Shown here piece after piece: positions 9,294-21,500 of a stretch of DNA of 64,000 nucleotides. The stretch lies in contig JAMDHS010000088.1 of NCBI GenBank assembly GCA_029717555.1, positions 1 to 64,000 of the forward strand, read 5' to 3'. Under the pieces are notes generated by a model that searched no databases, was not told the DNA's origin, and worked only from the letters and a program-made list of their open reading frames with translations. Within the stretch, counting starts at the first letter, position 1. Each line of letters starts with the position of its first letter. A program made the translations under genes and the position numbers. The stretch comes from Peribolospora baueri. Taxonomy: Eukaryota > Basidiomycota > Peribolosporomycetes > Peribolosporales > Peribolosporaceae.

Positions 9294-12200
9294 ATGCTTC
9301 ACCTCGGTCGGGCGACCACCTCCGCCTCTCTCGGGCGTGCATGGCCAGTCCGATCGCGAGCCCTTCTCTCTAACCCCCTCCTTCGTCCAGCAGGAGTGTC
9401 GGCGACTGCGACTGCAACGACGGCCCACTTCGGATTGCTCTCCTCTCGCGGCGCCTCCAAGTCGCCTTTTGCTCCATGGGACCGCCGTACCCTTCACACG
9501 ACCGCCAAAACCTTCGCGTCCGCCTCTCCCCTCGTCGACGAAGGAAAAGCGGCCGCCCCACCTCCCACACCCGGTTCTCCCGCCGACCTCGCTCGCTCCC
9601 TCGCTGCCAAAGTCCTCCCTCGCGGTAAGCGATTCCAAGGTCAGAAGGTCTTGGTCCTTGGAAGTGGTGGCTTGAGCATTGGCCAGGCCGGAGAGTTTGA
9701 CTATTCCGGTGAGTTTTGAGCGTGCGTGCGTGTGGAGAGTTTTGGGTGGGGGGAAAGGGAGGACGACGTACGAGAAAACAGTGAAAGAAACGAGACGAGC
9801 TGGCCACTCGACCAGACGAGGCTCACCTGAGCTACCTCCGTCCTGCGCGCGCGCGCGCGCTTGGCTTGATGTGCTATGCTTGCTCAGGCGCACAGGCTCT
9901 CAAAGCCCTCCAAGAGGACGGCATTGAGACGATTGTGAGTAGAGTGCTCGTTAGGACGACCACGAGACTTCGCCCTGACAGTTTTCCCTCTTTTCCTCCA
10001 CTCTCTCGCTCTCCTAACTCTTGCGCAGCTCGTCAACCCCAACATCGCAACCATTCAAACCTCCCACGAGCTCGCCTCGTCCGTCTACTTCCTTCCTGTC
10101 ACGCCGGACTATGTCGCCTCGATCATCGAGCGAGAACGGCCCGATGGCGTGCTTCTGGCTTTCGGCGGTCAGACCGCTCTCAACGTCGGCATGAAACTCG
10201 GTCGGATGGGCGTATTCGACCGACTCGGTGTAGAGGTTCTCGGTACCTCTCTCTCCACCATGGAGACGAGCGAGGACCGCGATCTCTTTGTCAAGGCGTT
10301 GTCCGGTGAATTCTCTCTCCGAGCTTCCATGACTGATACATCTACAGGGCTGTCCGACGAGCTGGCGCTCACACTCTCGCCTCCGCACGTCCTTTCGTTT
10401 ATCCAGAGATCAATGTGCCCGTAGCCCGCTCCGAGGCAGTGACGAGCGTCAAGGACGCTCTCAAAGCGGCTGAGCGGATAGGTTACCCCGTCATTCTCCG
10501 CGCCGCCTACGCTCTCGGCGGTCTCGGCTCTGGTTTCGCGGCCAACGAGGACGAGCTTCGGGATTTGAGCGCGAAGAGCTTGGCTCTCAGCCCTCAGGTT
10601 CTTATCGAGCGCAGCATGAAGGGATGGAAGGAGTTGGAATATGAGGTGCTCCGTGATGGCGTTGACGTGAGTGCAAGGCCGAACAGGTTGAGTTCTCTAT
10701 CTGAAGTCTCTTCGCTCAATACCCGGGTTTTGCCCTCTTCTTTTCGCTGGCCCTTCGTTCGGATAGAACGCCATCGTCGTCTGCAACATGGAAAACTTTG
10801 ACCCTCTCGGAACCCACACGGGCGACTCCATCGTCGTCGCCCCTTCCCAAACCCTTGACGACCTGCAGTACCACATGCTCCGAGAAGCGGCCATCAAGGT
10901 GATTCGACACCTCGGAGTCGTAGGCGAGTGTAACATTCAGTATGCTCTCGACCCGGAATCGAACCAATACTGCGTCATCGAGGTCAACCCTCGCTTGAGC
11001 CGTTCTTCGTGAGTACGCGTGCGACAGGCCTGAGATTGAATTAGCACATGGCATCGATAATCTGAACTGAGCCTCTTTGTTTCCCTCCTCTCACCTAGGG
11101 CCCTCGCTTCCAAGGCCACTGGCTACCCGCTCGCTTACACCGCTGCCAAGATCGCTCTCGGCTTCACTCTTCCCGAACTGCCCAACGCCGTCACCAAGAA
11201 CACCACCGCCTGCTTCGAGCCGTCGTTGGACTACATCGTAACCAAAATCCCAAAGTGGGACCTGGCCAAGTTCCAGCACGTTGACCGTCATGTGGGTTCG
11301 TCGATGAAGTCAGTCGGTGAGGTCATGGCCATCGGCCGCAACTTTGAGGAGTCGCTGCAGAAGGCCATCCGCCAGGTCGACCCTCGCTTCGCCGGCTTCG
11401 AGGCCTACGTCAAGCCCAAGGACCTCGACCAGGCACTGTCCGTTCCCACCGACACCCGACTCTTTGCCGTTGCCCACGCCATGCTCAACAAGAACTACTC
11501 CGTCGACCGATTGCACGACCTGACCAAGATTGACAAGTGGTTCCTTTACAAGCTCGACAACATTGTCCAGATCCACCGCACCCTATCAACCAAGAAGCTC
11601 GAGGACTGCGACTTTGATCTCGTGCAGGCGGCCAAAAAGGTGGGCTTCTCCGACCGCCAGATCGCCGCTCTCACGAAGACCACCGAGCTCGAGGCCCGGG
11701 CACACCGCAAGGCTCTTGGTATCACGCCGTTCGTCAAGCGGATCGACACCCTTGCCGCCGAGTATCCCGCGTATACCAATTATCTCTACACTACCTACAA
11801 CGCTACCGAGCACGATGTCCAGTTCGACGAGCACGGAACCATGGTTCTCGGCTCTGGCGTCTACCGCATCGGTTCTTCTGTCGAGTTCGATTGGTGCGCC
11901 GTGACGTGCGCTCGCAAAATTCGCGGCATGGAGAAGCGCACGATCATGGTCAACTATAACCCGGAGACGGTGTCGACAGACTTTGACGAGGCGGACCGTC
12001 TCTACTTTGAGGAACTCGGCTTCGAACGTGTTATGGACATCTACGAGCTCGAGGGCGCCGAAGGCGTTGTCGTCTCTGTGGGCGGCCAGCTGCCTCAGAA
12101 CATCGCCCTCCGCCTCAAGCAGGCCGGTGTCAACGTCCTTGGCACTGACCCGGAGCGGATCGACAGTGCCGAGGACAGACATAAATTCTCTGCCATTCTC

Positions 12201-13664
12201 GACAGCATTGGAGTGGACCAGCCGGAGTGGATCGAGGCTACGACCGTCGAGTCGGCCAAACAATTCGCTAACCGCGTCGGCTACCCTGTCCTCGTCCGAC
12301 CGTCCTACGTTCTCTCCGGTGCCGCGATGAATGTCATCTGGGACGAGAGTACGCTCGAGCACAATCTCTCTGCCGCCGCAGAAGTCTCCCCCGAGCACCC
12401 GTGCGTGTTGACCAAGTTCATCGACAACGCTCAGGAGATCGACGTCGACGCTGTCGCCTACAACGGCCAGCTCCTGCTGCACGCCGTGTCGGAACACGTG
12501 GAGAAGGCAGGCGTCCACTCTGGTGACGCCACGCTCGTTCTGCCTCCCTTCTCGCTCGACGAGTCAGACTTGGCGCGCTGCAAGACGATTGCGGAGAAGG
12601 TCGCCAAGGCGTTTGAAATCTCCGGTCCCTTCAACATGCAGATCATCCGCAAGCCGGCGGCGACAGAGGAAGGAGCCGAGCCGGAGCTCAAAGTGATCGA
12701 GTGCAACCTGCGTGCGTCGCGCTCCTTCCCCTTCGTGTCCAAGGTTCTCGGCACCAACTTTATCGACGCGGCCACTGCAGCCATCGTGGGCAAGGACGTG
12801 CCCGAGCCGGTGGACCTTATGGTCCAGAAGCGAGACTATGTGGCCATCAAGGTACCCCAATTCTCTTGGACCAGGCTGGGAGGCGCCGATCCCTTCCTTG
12901 GAGTCGGTAAGTGCCAAACCTCATAGAGGAGAGCCATTCAGAATTGCGATCTGACTGATGAGACCGACTTGTTCCTTGCCTACCGTTCCCGCAGAGATGG
13001 CCTCGACAGGAGAGATTGCTTCGTTCGGCAACGACGTTCACGAAGCTTACTGGGCTGCGATCCTCTCGCAGACCAACTTCCGCGTGCCTCAGGCCAACAA
13101 GGGTATGCTCATCGGCGGAGACGTGACCAAACCCGAGCTGACGGCCGTCGCAAAGGGTCTCTCCGGACTCGGCTTCCGACTGTACTGCTCGAGCCCAGTG
13201 GTGGAGGAATACCTGAATCAGATCCCGCACGTCACCGTCAAGCGCATTTTCTTCCCCACCAAGGACAAGCGCAAGCTGCATGAGGTGTTCGAAGAGCACG
13301 AAATTCAAGCCGTGTTCAACCTTGCCAAGTACCGTGGTAGGGACACGCTGGACGAGGACTATGTCGCTCGCCGCAATGCCGTCGACTTTGGGTGAGTTTG
13401 CCGTCCCAGTAGATCTTGCCTTGCTGCCATTAAGGGATCCAGACAGTGAGCTGACTAACCACCATGCTTGTCTTTTTCTTCTCCCCGGTCCATGTCATTC
13501 TCTCCGACGGTCGCAGTCTGCCGCTCTTCAACGAAGCTCGAACGGCTCTTCTGTTCGTCGAGACGCTCAGGAAAAAGATGCCTCAGGGAGCCCTGGAGGG
13601 CTATCGCGAAGGACGAATCCCCTCCGATGTTCGCCCTTGGCGAGAGTTTGTGCCGAACGCGTGA
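9294..13664 (+). CDS. CPA2: Carbamoyl-phosphate synthase, arginine-specific, large subunit
   Basis: Large subunit that uses glutamine-derived ammonia, bicarbonate and two ATP to make carbamoyl phosphate for arginine synthesis. The first about 90 residues are rich in Arg, Ser, Ala and Thr and lack acidic residues until VDEGK, typical of a mitochondrial presequence; this and the absence of fused dihydroorotase or aspartate transcarbamylase domains separate it from the URA2 enzyme. Two tandem ATP-grasp halves are seen: [21 protein letters not shown] near residue 125 and the repeat beginning [22 protein letters not shown]-terminal MGS-like allosteric domain ends in [12 protein letters not shown]. 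Exons: 9294-9708, 9888-9934, 10029-10305, 10407-10666, 10767-11008, 11099-12906, 12995-13391, 13517-13664. All borders are GT-AG and frames join cleanly. Confidence 0.95.
9845..9860. repeat. (GC)8 tract in CPA2 intron 1
   Basis: Sixteen bases of strictly alternating G and C lie 27 nt before the exon 2 acceptor of the synthase gene. Such alternating purine-pyrimidine runs can adopt left-handed DNA and slip during replication. Confidence 0.9.
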
Positions 13665-14149
13665 CGGCTGGCTGCACGTTGGTCAACACGCTCCCGCTTC
13701 GCACCTTCCTCTCGTTTCCCGTCCTCTCCCTCTAATCCCCACATGCATCTCGCTTTGTCTCCCTTCTGTTTCCCGTGCTTCGTTCGCTGCCACCGCTCCT
13801 TCCTCGGATCGGATATTTTCTTAGCACGGTCGGAATCATTTACGCTCGTACGGCGGGAGGAAGATATCAGGTTTCGTACACCTCGTCGTCCAGGTTTGAT
13901 CTCGTCTGTTTTTCCTATCAATGGGCGGAGGTTGGACCTGATTTGACGTCGCCCTTGAGCTGGAGGAAAAGTCTTCAAGTACGCTACGAGGACTGTACTC
14001 TGAGGAACATTGTATTGGCCTTGGAGCAATGCAATCGGCCGCTGTGCCTTCAGAACGGATCACATCCACCCATCTGCATACTCTTCCCAATGTCAGACGA
14101 TGGTCACGCAAAAACAACAACGTGTTCCCGTGCAGCATGACAACGGTGC
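13665..14149. other. Convergent 3' spacer between CPA2 and NUP82
   Basis: About 485 bp between two converging stop codons. I see no gene or repeat; it should hold both 3' untranslated regions. Confidence 0.6.
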
Positions 14150-17100
14150 CTACCGCTTCATATCTGACGATACATCTGACGGTACTTCAACCCGCACTAT
14201 CAGCTTCTGAAGCAGCTGGTCGACCCTGACCAGAAGAGCGTTCTGCTTGCGGATGGCTCGGTGGATCCGGTCTTGAAGAGCAGCTTGCTGGCCTTGTCCG
14301 TCTCCGACTGCTGTTCCCGCGCGCGTCTGCAAGTCCCTCAGCTTCTTTTTAATCTCCTCAACCTTTTGAACCTGCCTCGGGATCTCCCGCAATTGAAGAT
14401 ATAGTCGACCTTGAACCTCGTCCCCGGCAGCGATCAGCATTTTCACGCGTTGACGGTTGGCCTCCACAGTCTTGCCAAGGAAGCGCAGCCCTTCCGGCGT
14501 CATCGACAATGATCTGGACCCATCGCTGCCCACACTGACCAGATGCGCCTCTGTTCGCGGCGTAGCTGCAGATCGGAAAAGTTCCGGAACTTTGAACGGC
14601 GCCGAGCCCAAGAGAGAGACATAGCCGCCGTCGATGTCATCGCCGGCATCGAGGGAAGTCGATGACTCCTTTGGCGACGATCCGACACGAAGCGACTTCT
14701 CCGTGGCCGTCAGAGCAAGGTCTGCGGTGACAGCGAACAAGGCATATCCGAGGTAGACATCAGCCAGCACGCTAAAGCCGACTGTCGGCGACGGAGTTCT
14801 ACAGATCAATAATGGCGTCGCACGAAAAGAGGTGATTCGTGAGCATCAAGTTGTGGTGGAATGAAGCAAGCGGCTGCCAATGCATGGCAAGCATTCTTCA
14901 TAAGTGAACGAGCGCACTTACCTGCCGTTATCGCCGAGAGATCTGACTGCCCAAGTAACTTCGCACCCTCCTCGCTCCTGGACCACTCGTTCCAAACGAC
15001 TGTCGCTAGCCCCTGCCGAAAGGTCTTGCAAACTCTTTGTAGCCGGATGCAAGGACTTCTGCAAGCCAGAAATCGCAGGCCCAACATCAATCACATGGGC
15101 ACCCAAGGCGTGTTGGACGTAAAATGTGTCGCCGTAGAGGGGATCGGACACAAGCGAGGGATGACTGGAACTAAGGAGTTCGGCTACCGGAAACGAAGAC
15201 GCAGTCTTCGAACACAGGCCGAGATCCAATGATTCCCAGAGCAGCAGAGAGCGTGATGGCTGTTCTGACCAATCCTAAAAGCCAAAAGAAAGGCCACGCC
15301 ACCAAAATTGTAAGCAAGAATTAGCCATCTGCGGTGCGCGAAGCGCTAAAAGGTAACACATCTGATTAAAGGGCACCTACGTCTTCGTCCAGGCCCACCC
15401 TGCTCGCGTGATGGGTCCGTTCCCATTGAGCATCCACGCCATCCGAATCCAAGCAGATATCGACTCGTCCATTCGTGTAGGCTATTGCCAGGACGCCCGA
15501 ACCGGTGACCTCGTGAGAACTAGTGCCGACGCTGCGCGCGGCACCGTCCAAATCCAGGTGAAGAATGTCGGTTGCCAAACTTTCGCCTGCCACAGAGGAG
15601 TCACGAGCTGATGACTCGGGTTGCAAGAGGAAGGGACCTTGGATAGCCGGTCGAAGGCCCAAGACAGTGGTAGGTGCTTGAAGCACGAGCTCGTCTTCAA
15701 CCGATTCTTCGTCGCCTTGACAAAGAGGAGGAGTTCCGGCACCGAATCCTTCTTGCCATCGCCGCTTCGGGCCCTCTGCATCTCGAGCTTGTCGCACGAG
15801 AGCGTTGACGTATTTGAGCTGAACGCGATAGTTATCCGGACCGGCCCTTGTAGATGCATTGCAAAGAGACAGGGAAGCGATGCCTTCGAAAGCCTCATTG
15901 GCGAGCTCCGCGGGACTTTGACGAACGTGTGACCACAGGGCTGAGATATATATAGAAGGCACAGTACTTTTTGCCGACGAACATCCCACAGACCATGTAA
16001 TAAGGACGCCAGGTCGTCAGTTTCAGCCAGAAAAAGAATGCAGCAAACGACCGATGACTCACGCGCGCTTAGGCAAGAATGGTGCTTGAGCCCAGACATC
16101 TCCGTTCGCCATCAAGCAGTATACCGTAAATGGTCTCCAGTTTCCCACTATGGGTTGTCGTGATGTCCGATGTAAGCCAACGCCCAAAGTGAACGACACA
16201 GCGTTCATCTGGTCTGGGTCCAAGGCGCGAAATGAATTCCGTCGAAGCGAATGGTGCTCCCGTACGTAGGGAGATAGTTGGACGACCTGAGCGGGCTCGT
16301 CGGTGTCCTCGGCAACATCATATTCGCTGAAATGACCAGCCGACCCATGGAAAAAGTAAGCAAAGCTAGAAAAGGTCATGCAGAAATACCTAATCTTGCT
16401 CTGTCAACCCACCGAAGCAAGCCGTCTTTCGTCAGCACCAGTAGCGATGAGCCTTCGTGACCCCAGGGATGCCAAGAGATCTTAACAATGGGAGAAGAGT
16501 CGGAAGAGCCATGGAAGTGACCGATCGAGGTGCACCTAGAAGATTCGACGTTCACCAAATAAGAAAGAACATGTGAAATTAGACTAAAGTCGACGGCGCA
16601 GTTTTCGGACGAAGGGTGTCGTTATGTCGAAGCTCACCGAGATTTGATGACCGGCTCTGTTGATCTCCCGTACCCCGGCCGCGGCAAGACGACCAGCGCT
16701 ACATGATATGAACCAACGACAGCCAAAAGCTGTCCCGACGGGTTGAGAGCAAGTGATCGAGGCTTGAAGGTGATATCTGGCGTGTGCAAGGTCTATTCAC
16801 AGACGTGGTCGACCCAAAAGAAGAGAAAGCAGACGATGAATGTAGCACGGCTCCGCGAGCGAGATGCAACGTGAAAGAGGCGAACCTTGAATGAAAAGCG
16901 TTCCATCTTGGCCTCGAGAAGATTCGCCATCCTGATCTGCTTGCCGGCCACAATTATCAAATCTGTGTCGCGAACGACCATCAGCCCTCCCGGTTGGAGG
17001 GCGCCGGTAGGCTCCTCACGTCGGCCGTATGATGTTCGTGCGTTGTCATCTTGGCTAGCACTCTCGCGGACGAGAGGATGACTGGGAAGCGTGCTCAGCC

Positions 17101-17161
17101 ACGAAGTATCTGGAAGCTGGTCATCTGAGAGATCCCAGTGGTCCTCCAGAAACGACGTCAT
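14150..17161 (-). CDS. NUP82: Nucleoporin NUP82/NUP88 family
   Basis: Scaffold nucleoporin on the cytoplasmic face of the nuclear pore, where the family binds NSP1 and NUP159 for mRNA export. The start at 17161 gives MTSFLEDHWDLSDDQLPDTS. The N-terminal part looks like a beta-propeller: residues ITFKPRSLALNPSGQLLAVV, VKISWHPWGHEGSSLLVLT with DGLLRW, and WRPFTVYCLMANGDVWAQAP. A later block has VLAIAYTNGRVDICL, then VQHALGAHVIDV. The last exon (14150-14800) is a coiled-coil tail (EEIKKKLRDLQTRAG and RIHRAIRKQNALLVRVDQLL). About seven to nine exons; the clearest are about 17161-16888, 16788-16638, 16379-16065, 15989-15380, 15220-14925 and 14800-14150. Exact junctions were not all resolved. The family call rests on the architecture and the SWHPWG...LLVLT block. 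A divergent gene starts 400 bp upstream. Confidence 0.8.
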
Positions 17162-17559
17162 ACTGAGCTCCCGAAGCGACGAGGGGAGTGAAGTGAATGG
17201 CGACCGAAAGAGGCGTGCACGCACACCAACCACGAGTCGAAGCACCTCTGCGAATCACGTGATACAATGGACTGCCTGCTGACAAAGCGGAGGAGCTTGG
17301 GAACGGATAGGCTGAGGTCGATAGAATGAATGCTGGAGGTGTGCGAGCCGGAGAGTTGATATAAGAGTTGCGGCGGCGCTGGTAACTCTCCCGTCAACCA
17401 CCATCGAGACAAGCAAAATAACACCGTGGTTCCTCCCTCCTGCCGACATGTCTGCTGCTCAACCAAACTTTCACTCCCAGCGATCACTTTCCGCGCCACG
17501 TAACGCCCACATCGCCTAGTTGCTGGTGCAGGCATTCACAGGCTGGCCCGGCCGTTACA
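17162..17559. promoter_or_regulatory. Divergent intergenic region, NUP82 and unknown gene
   Basis: About 400 bp separate the start of NUP82 (minus) from the first usable ATG of the plus-strand gene at 17560. It should contain both promoters. I see no clear TATA box or known operator in it. Confidence 0.5.
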
Positions 17560-18350
17560 ATGTCATCTCTCCCACTGACGCCCGTGCCCTCGGCTACGTC
17601 CACTCAGACCTGGTTTCTTCAGGACGTCGCTTGCTTCACAGATGGCCGCGAAGAGCTGGCCGGCCGTCCCAGCTCGTCTTCGTCGACACCAGCGCCACCA
17701 GCTCCGTGGGCTCGAGCTCAGTCATCAGCGCGACGCCGAAAGCGCGGCCTCGCCTTCGACCACGCTCTAGTCCGAATCCGAGTCCGCGGACAGAGTCCGA
17801 TTTGCCCTTGCCGCCGCTCAGCGCTCCACCATGGAAGACCAGCATGGTGGAAGAGGCAGAAGCCGAGCAACCTGAGCATGGCAGAGGACACGGAAGCCAA
17901 CGGGGCTCGGACTTCGTACTCACACTCCCAGGCTGCTTCTAGGGTGTCTGCCGGCGAAAAATCTTCGACGGGCAGCAACGGCAGCGGCTCCGGGCTTGGG
18001 CTCGGGAGGAGGAACAGCTTGAGCGATTTGAGGATCCCGCCGAGGATCAGTCCGGCGCAAAGCGGGATTCGGCAGGACGTCATGTACTTCAGGGAGTTTG
18101 CTAGGGGCATCGAAGGTAGGTTCAACCGCGGCCTGCGGCGCTTGGGTGACCCCGAGAAATTGCGTCCTAAAAGGTTTAAAACTTTTGCTACCCTTCTTCG
18201 CTTGTTCTATCTATGGTCCTGACCGTCGTCCTCTCCACACCTTTCCCATTCAAACGATAAGATGCTTACGATTATTTCTCTCTTTCCAGCTCTCAGCGCA
18301 GTCAACCGAACTCTTTCAATGATCCGGACTGCCACGATCGCCGCTTCATG
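17560..18350 (+). CDS. Unidentified protein, possibly truncated
   Basis: A frame from ATG 17560 reads MSSLPLTPVPSATSTQTWF and ends in the recognisable stretch RRNSLSDLRIPPRISPAQSG followed by IRQDVMYFREFARGIE at about 18119. An intron (donor GTAGGT at 18118, acceptor TTTCCAG near 18290) would join it to EALSAVNRTLSMIRTATIAA and a stop at about 18350. The IPPRIS.AQ..IR.DV...FA.GIE pattern recalls helical blocks in RAM-pathway SOG2-like proteins, but I cannot confirm this and no leucine-rich repeats precede it. The middle region is basic low complexity and two overlapping frames are open there, so an unseen intron is likely. The gene ends about 180 bp before a retroelement fossil and may have lost its 3' part. 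Confidence 0.4.
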
Positions 18351-18529
18351 AGGGGTCAGACCAAGTTGCGACACGCGACGAACGCGCCAAACATCATCGC
18401 GTACTCAATCGATGGATTGGGAGGAAGAACTTTGTCCTCCGATCCTACAGATTGAGCGGGTGAGCGAGTTCTTCGCACTGCTCCCGCGCTCCGCAGGCCT
18501 GATGATTCGATACTTCGGGAGTGAGAGAA

Positions 18530-21500
18530 CTCGATTACCCGTACCGCACAGATGTAGCGAGCCGATCTAGGCGATACGACGACGAAGCGAGCTTTAGCAG
18601 CGCGTAACCTGGCAACGGTCCAAGGGAGACGTCCGCAGGCGGGCAGCGAGCCGTTTTACGGGTTCGCTGTGTGGTTGAGCCCGAGCGCCGGCGCGAAGGG
18701 CGAAGCCGAGGTGCCAGGTGAGAGCCTGCGTACTGTGCCTGCGAAGCGGGAGCGGCGCGGCGGAAGGAGCGTGACGGGACGGAGACAGTGGGTGGAAAAA
18801 CGCTGGCGATTTCAGAGCTCCTGATGGCCCTGCCACGAGGACATGGCTGGGACGACCGCGCTGGAGATGAACAGGCTTGTGCTGTGGAAGATCTTGGCCG
18901 CATCGTCCGTGTCGACGTAGCGCTTGTAGCAATCGCTAGACCAACGACCGAGGAGCTGGATGTCGTGGTCGGAGAGGCCGATTGCTGAGGCCCAAGTAGC
19001 GGCCCCTCGACGAAAAAAGTGACCAGCGAATCCGGCTGCGGCGTGACCGGCGCGGCGCAAGCATTCCCGGAGGACGCGGAGAAGGACGCGCGGGAGAACG
19101 ACGGGGTCGTCGTTTGCGCGACAAAAAGCGGCGCCAGCGGGCCCGCCGTCGCTCGGAGAGCGTGGAGGTCGCGGAGGGCGGCGAAGGGACAGGCCGGGGA
19201 GTCGGTTTTCGGGACGACGAGCGGCAACCGCGGCAAAACGGGTCGGTTTTGCTGGCGGGGAGGTTGACGAAGGCGTACCGGCCGGCAAGAGACATCGCCG
19301 ACTTTGAAGGAGAAGCGTCTGTCGAAGGGGACCTCCCAAGTGATCTCAGCGCATCGCAGGAAGCAGGCGAAGGACAGGGAGAATGCGCAGCGGTAGACGA
19401 CCTTGGCGGGACCGGCGACGACGTCGGGGAGGTGGCGGAGGATGTCGATGAGGATTGGAAGCGCGATCGGGAGGCGACCTCGGGTCGCCGACTCGCCGTG
19501 CCAACGCTTGATACCCTGGACGAGCCGTTCGACCGACGGTGCTGAGAGGGCGGAGGCGTCCAGGCCGAGGGTCGACGTGCCACGATCGGAGGGCGGCGAG
19601 GGACGATTTGATGGACCGGGCCGATTGCCTTGGGGGGAGGGAGACGACCCATTGCTGCACGTGAGCAAGCTGGGCGAGGAAGATCGCCTCGTCGCCTTCC
19701 GTCTCCGCGGCCACCTGTGGAGGCATCACCACTTGGTCGTGCACGTCGACAACGAGCAGGTCCGCCTCGGCCTCCTATCCGGCTGTTCCCGTCACCCCTC
19801 GCCCCAAGCGGTCATCCGCGAGATCTTCCTCGCAGCCGCCCAGGGGAATTCACGTTCGAACCCGTCCGGGTCACGAGCCAGGCGAACGTCTTAGCCGATT
19901 CGCTTTCCCGGTTCGAGTTCGCTAAGGTCGCCGCGCTCTTCCCTTCGGCTTTTTCGCAGCTCCGGCTCTACCACCTCCCCCTCCTCTAGGGCTGGTTTTG
20001 GAACGCGGTACCGGCCGGGCCCTGAACGACGCAGAGCGCAACCGACCGCATCGTATAGTTGGCGACAGAAAGCGCGGCCGAGGGGATGACGCGGCAGGCC
20101 CAGTTGAGAAGGCCAGCGACGGACTGCAGTTCGGCGGCAGTAGCGGTGCGTCGCACCTGGATATCGTAGAGCAGCGCCGAGGTGCGATCGCGTTTTTCGG
20201 GTGATAAACGCATCACCATGGAGGGCACGTCGAACTCGATGCCGAGGACCTCGACTGTCTGCCCAAAGAAGGTTTTCTTCTCGGAGATAACGAGACCGAG
20301 AGCGAGAGCAACGCCTTGGAGGAAGGTAAGAGCCGTGCGGACCGCGTTGCCGTCGGTCGTCGCGCCGAAGTTGTCGTCGAGGTAGTGGGAGACGACGAGG
20401 CCGAACGAGTCGAGGATCCAGTGGAAAGCTTCAGCGACGAGGTTGAAGATGAACGGGCTCGATTTCCCTCCGAAGGAGAGGCAGTGATCGTTTTAGAGCT
20501 GACCGCCGAGCTCGAAACCGAAGAGAGGGGAGTTGGAGATATCGAGAGGGAGTTGTCGAAAAGCGTCCGTGAGGTCCGACTTCCAGATGAACGCGGCGGG
20601 ACCGTAGGAGCGGAGATAGTCGCATAGAGCGTCGAGGGACTCGTACTGTAAGGAAGAAACCGCGTCGGAGGGGATGCCGTCGTTGATGGAAGGCCGGTTG
20701 GGGTGGCGAGGGTGGGAGAGGTGATGAATAACGCGCCATCCTGACCCGTAGGGCTTGGGAACGACGCCGATCGGGGAGCAGACGAGGCCCGGAGTGTCGT
20801 GAACGACCCGTGAGATCTGACCGGCAGCCAGGCGGGCGCTTGTCCGGGCGCGGACGACCTGGAGGACGTCCGTTGACATGGGGAGGTTGGGGGAGGGTCG
20901 GCGGCCCTTGTGACGAAGCGGCCCGCTGTAACCGACCTTGGCTCCATGTCGCATGAGTCCGAGTAGCTGTGTGACGAACAGCTGGTCGGGGTAGTCGGCG
21001 AGGAGCGCTTCCCAGACGGCGGTGCAGGGGGAGCTGCGCATCGCTGGCTGAGAGTCGGGGTCGAAAAGAGGGAAGTCGACTTTGGTGTTTGGGCGGGCCG
21101 GCGGGAGGCGACGCGGGAGGGAGAGGAGGAGCGTTGTCCAAGCATCAACGTCGTCGGGTGGCGGGAAGCCAGTCAACGGAGAGCCGGAAGAGTTGTAGGA
21201 ACCTCGCTGAAAGGCGAAATCGGGGAGACGTAGGAGTCGAAAGAGGTGTGGGGACCTGGGTGATGGGTGGTGTGGAAACCGGTCCAGGCGTCGGCGTCGT
21301 CGGGTGGCGGGAAGCCAGTCGCCGGGAGAGCCGGACGAGGCGTAGGAACCTCGCGGAAAGGCGGTGTTGGAACCGGGGAGGCGTAGGTAGAAACCGGTCA
21401 AAGCGTCGGCGTCGTCCGGTGGCGGGAAGCCGGTCACTGGGGGGGCCGGACGAGGTGTAGAAACCTCGCTGAAAGACGGTGAAGAGGAGGCGACGACTTG

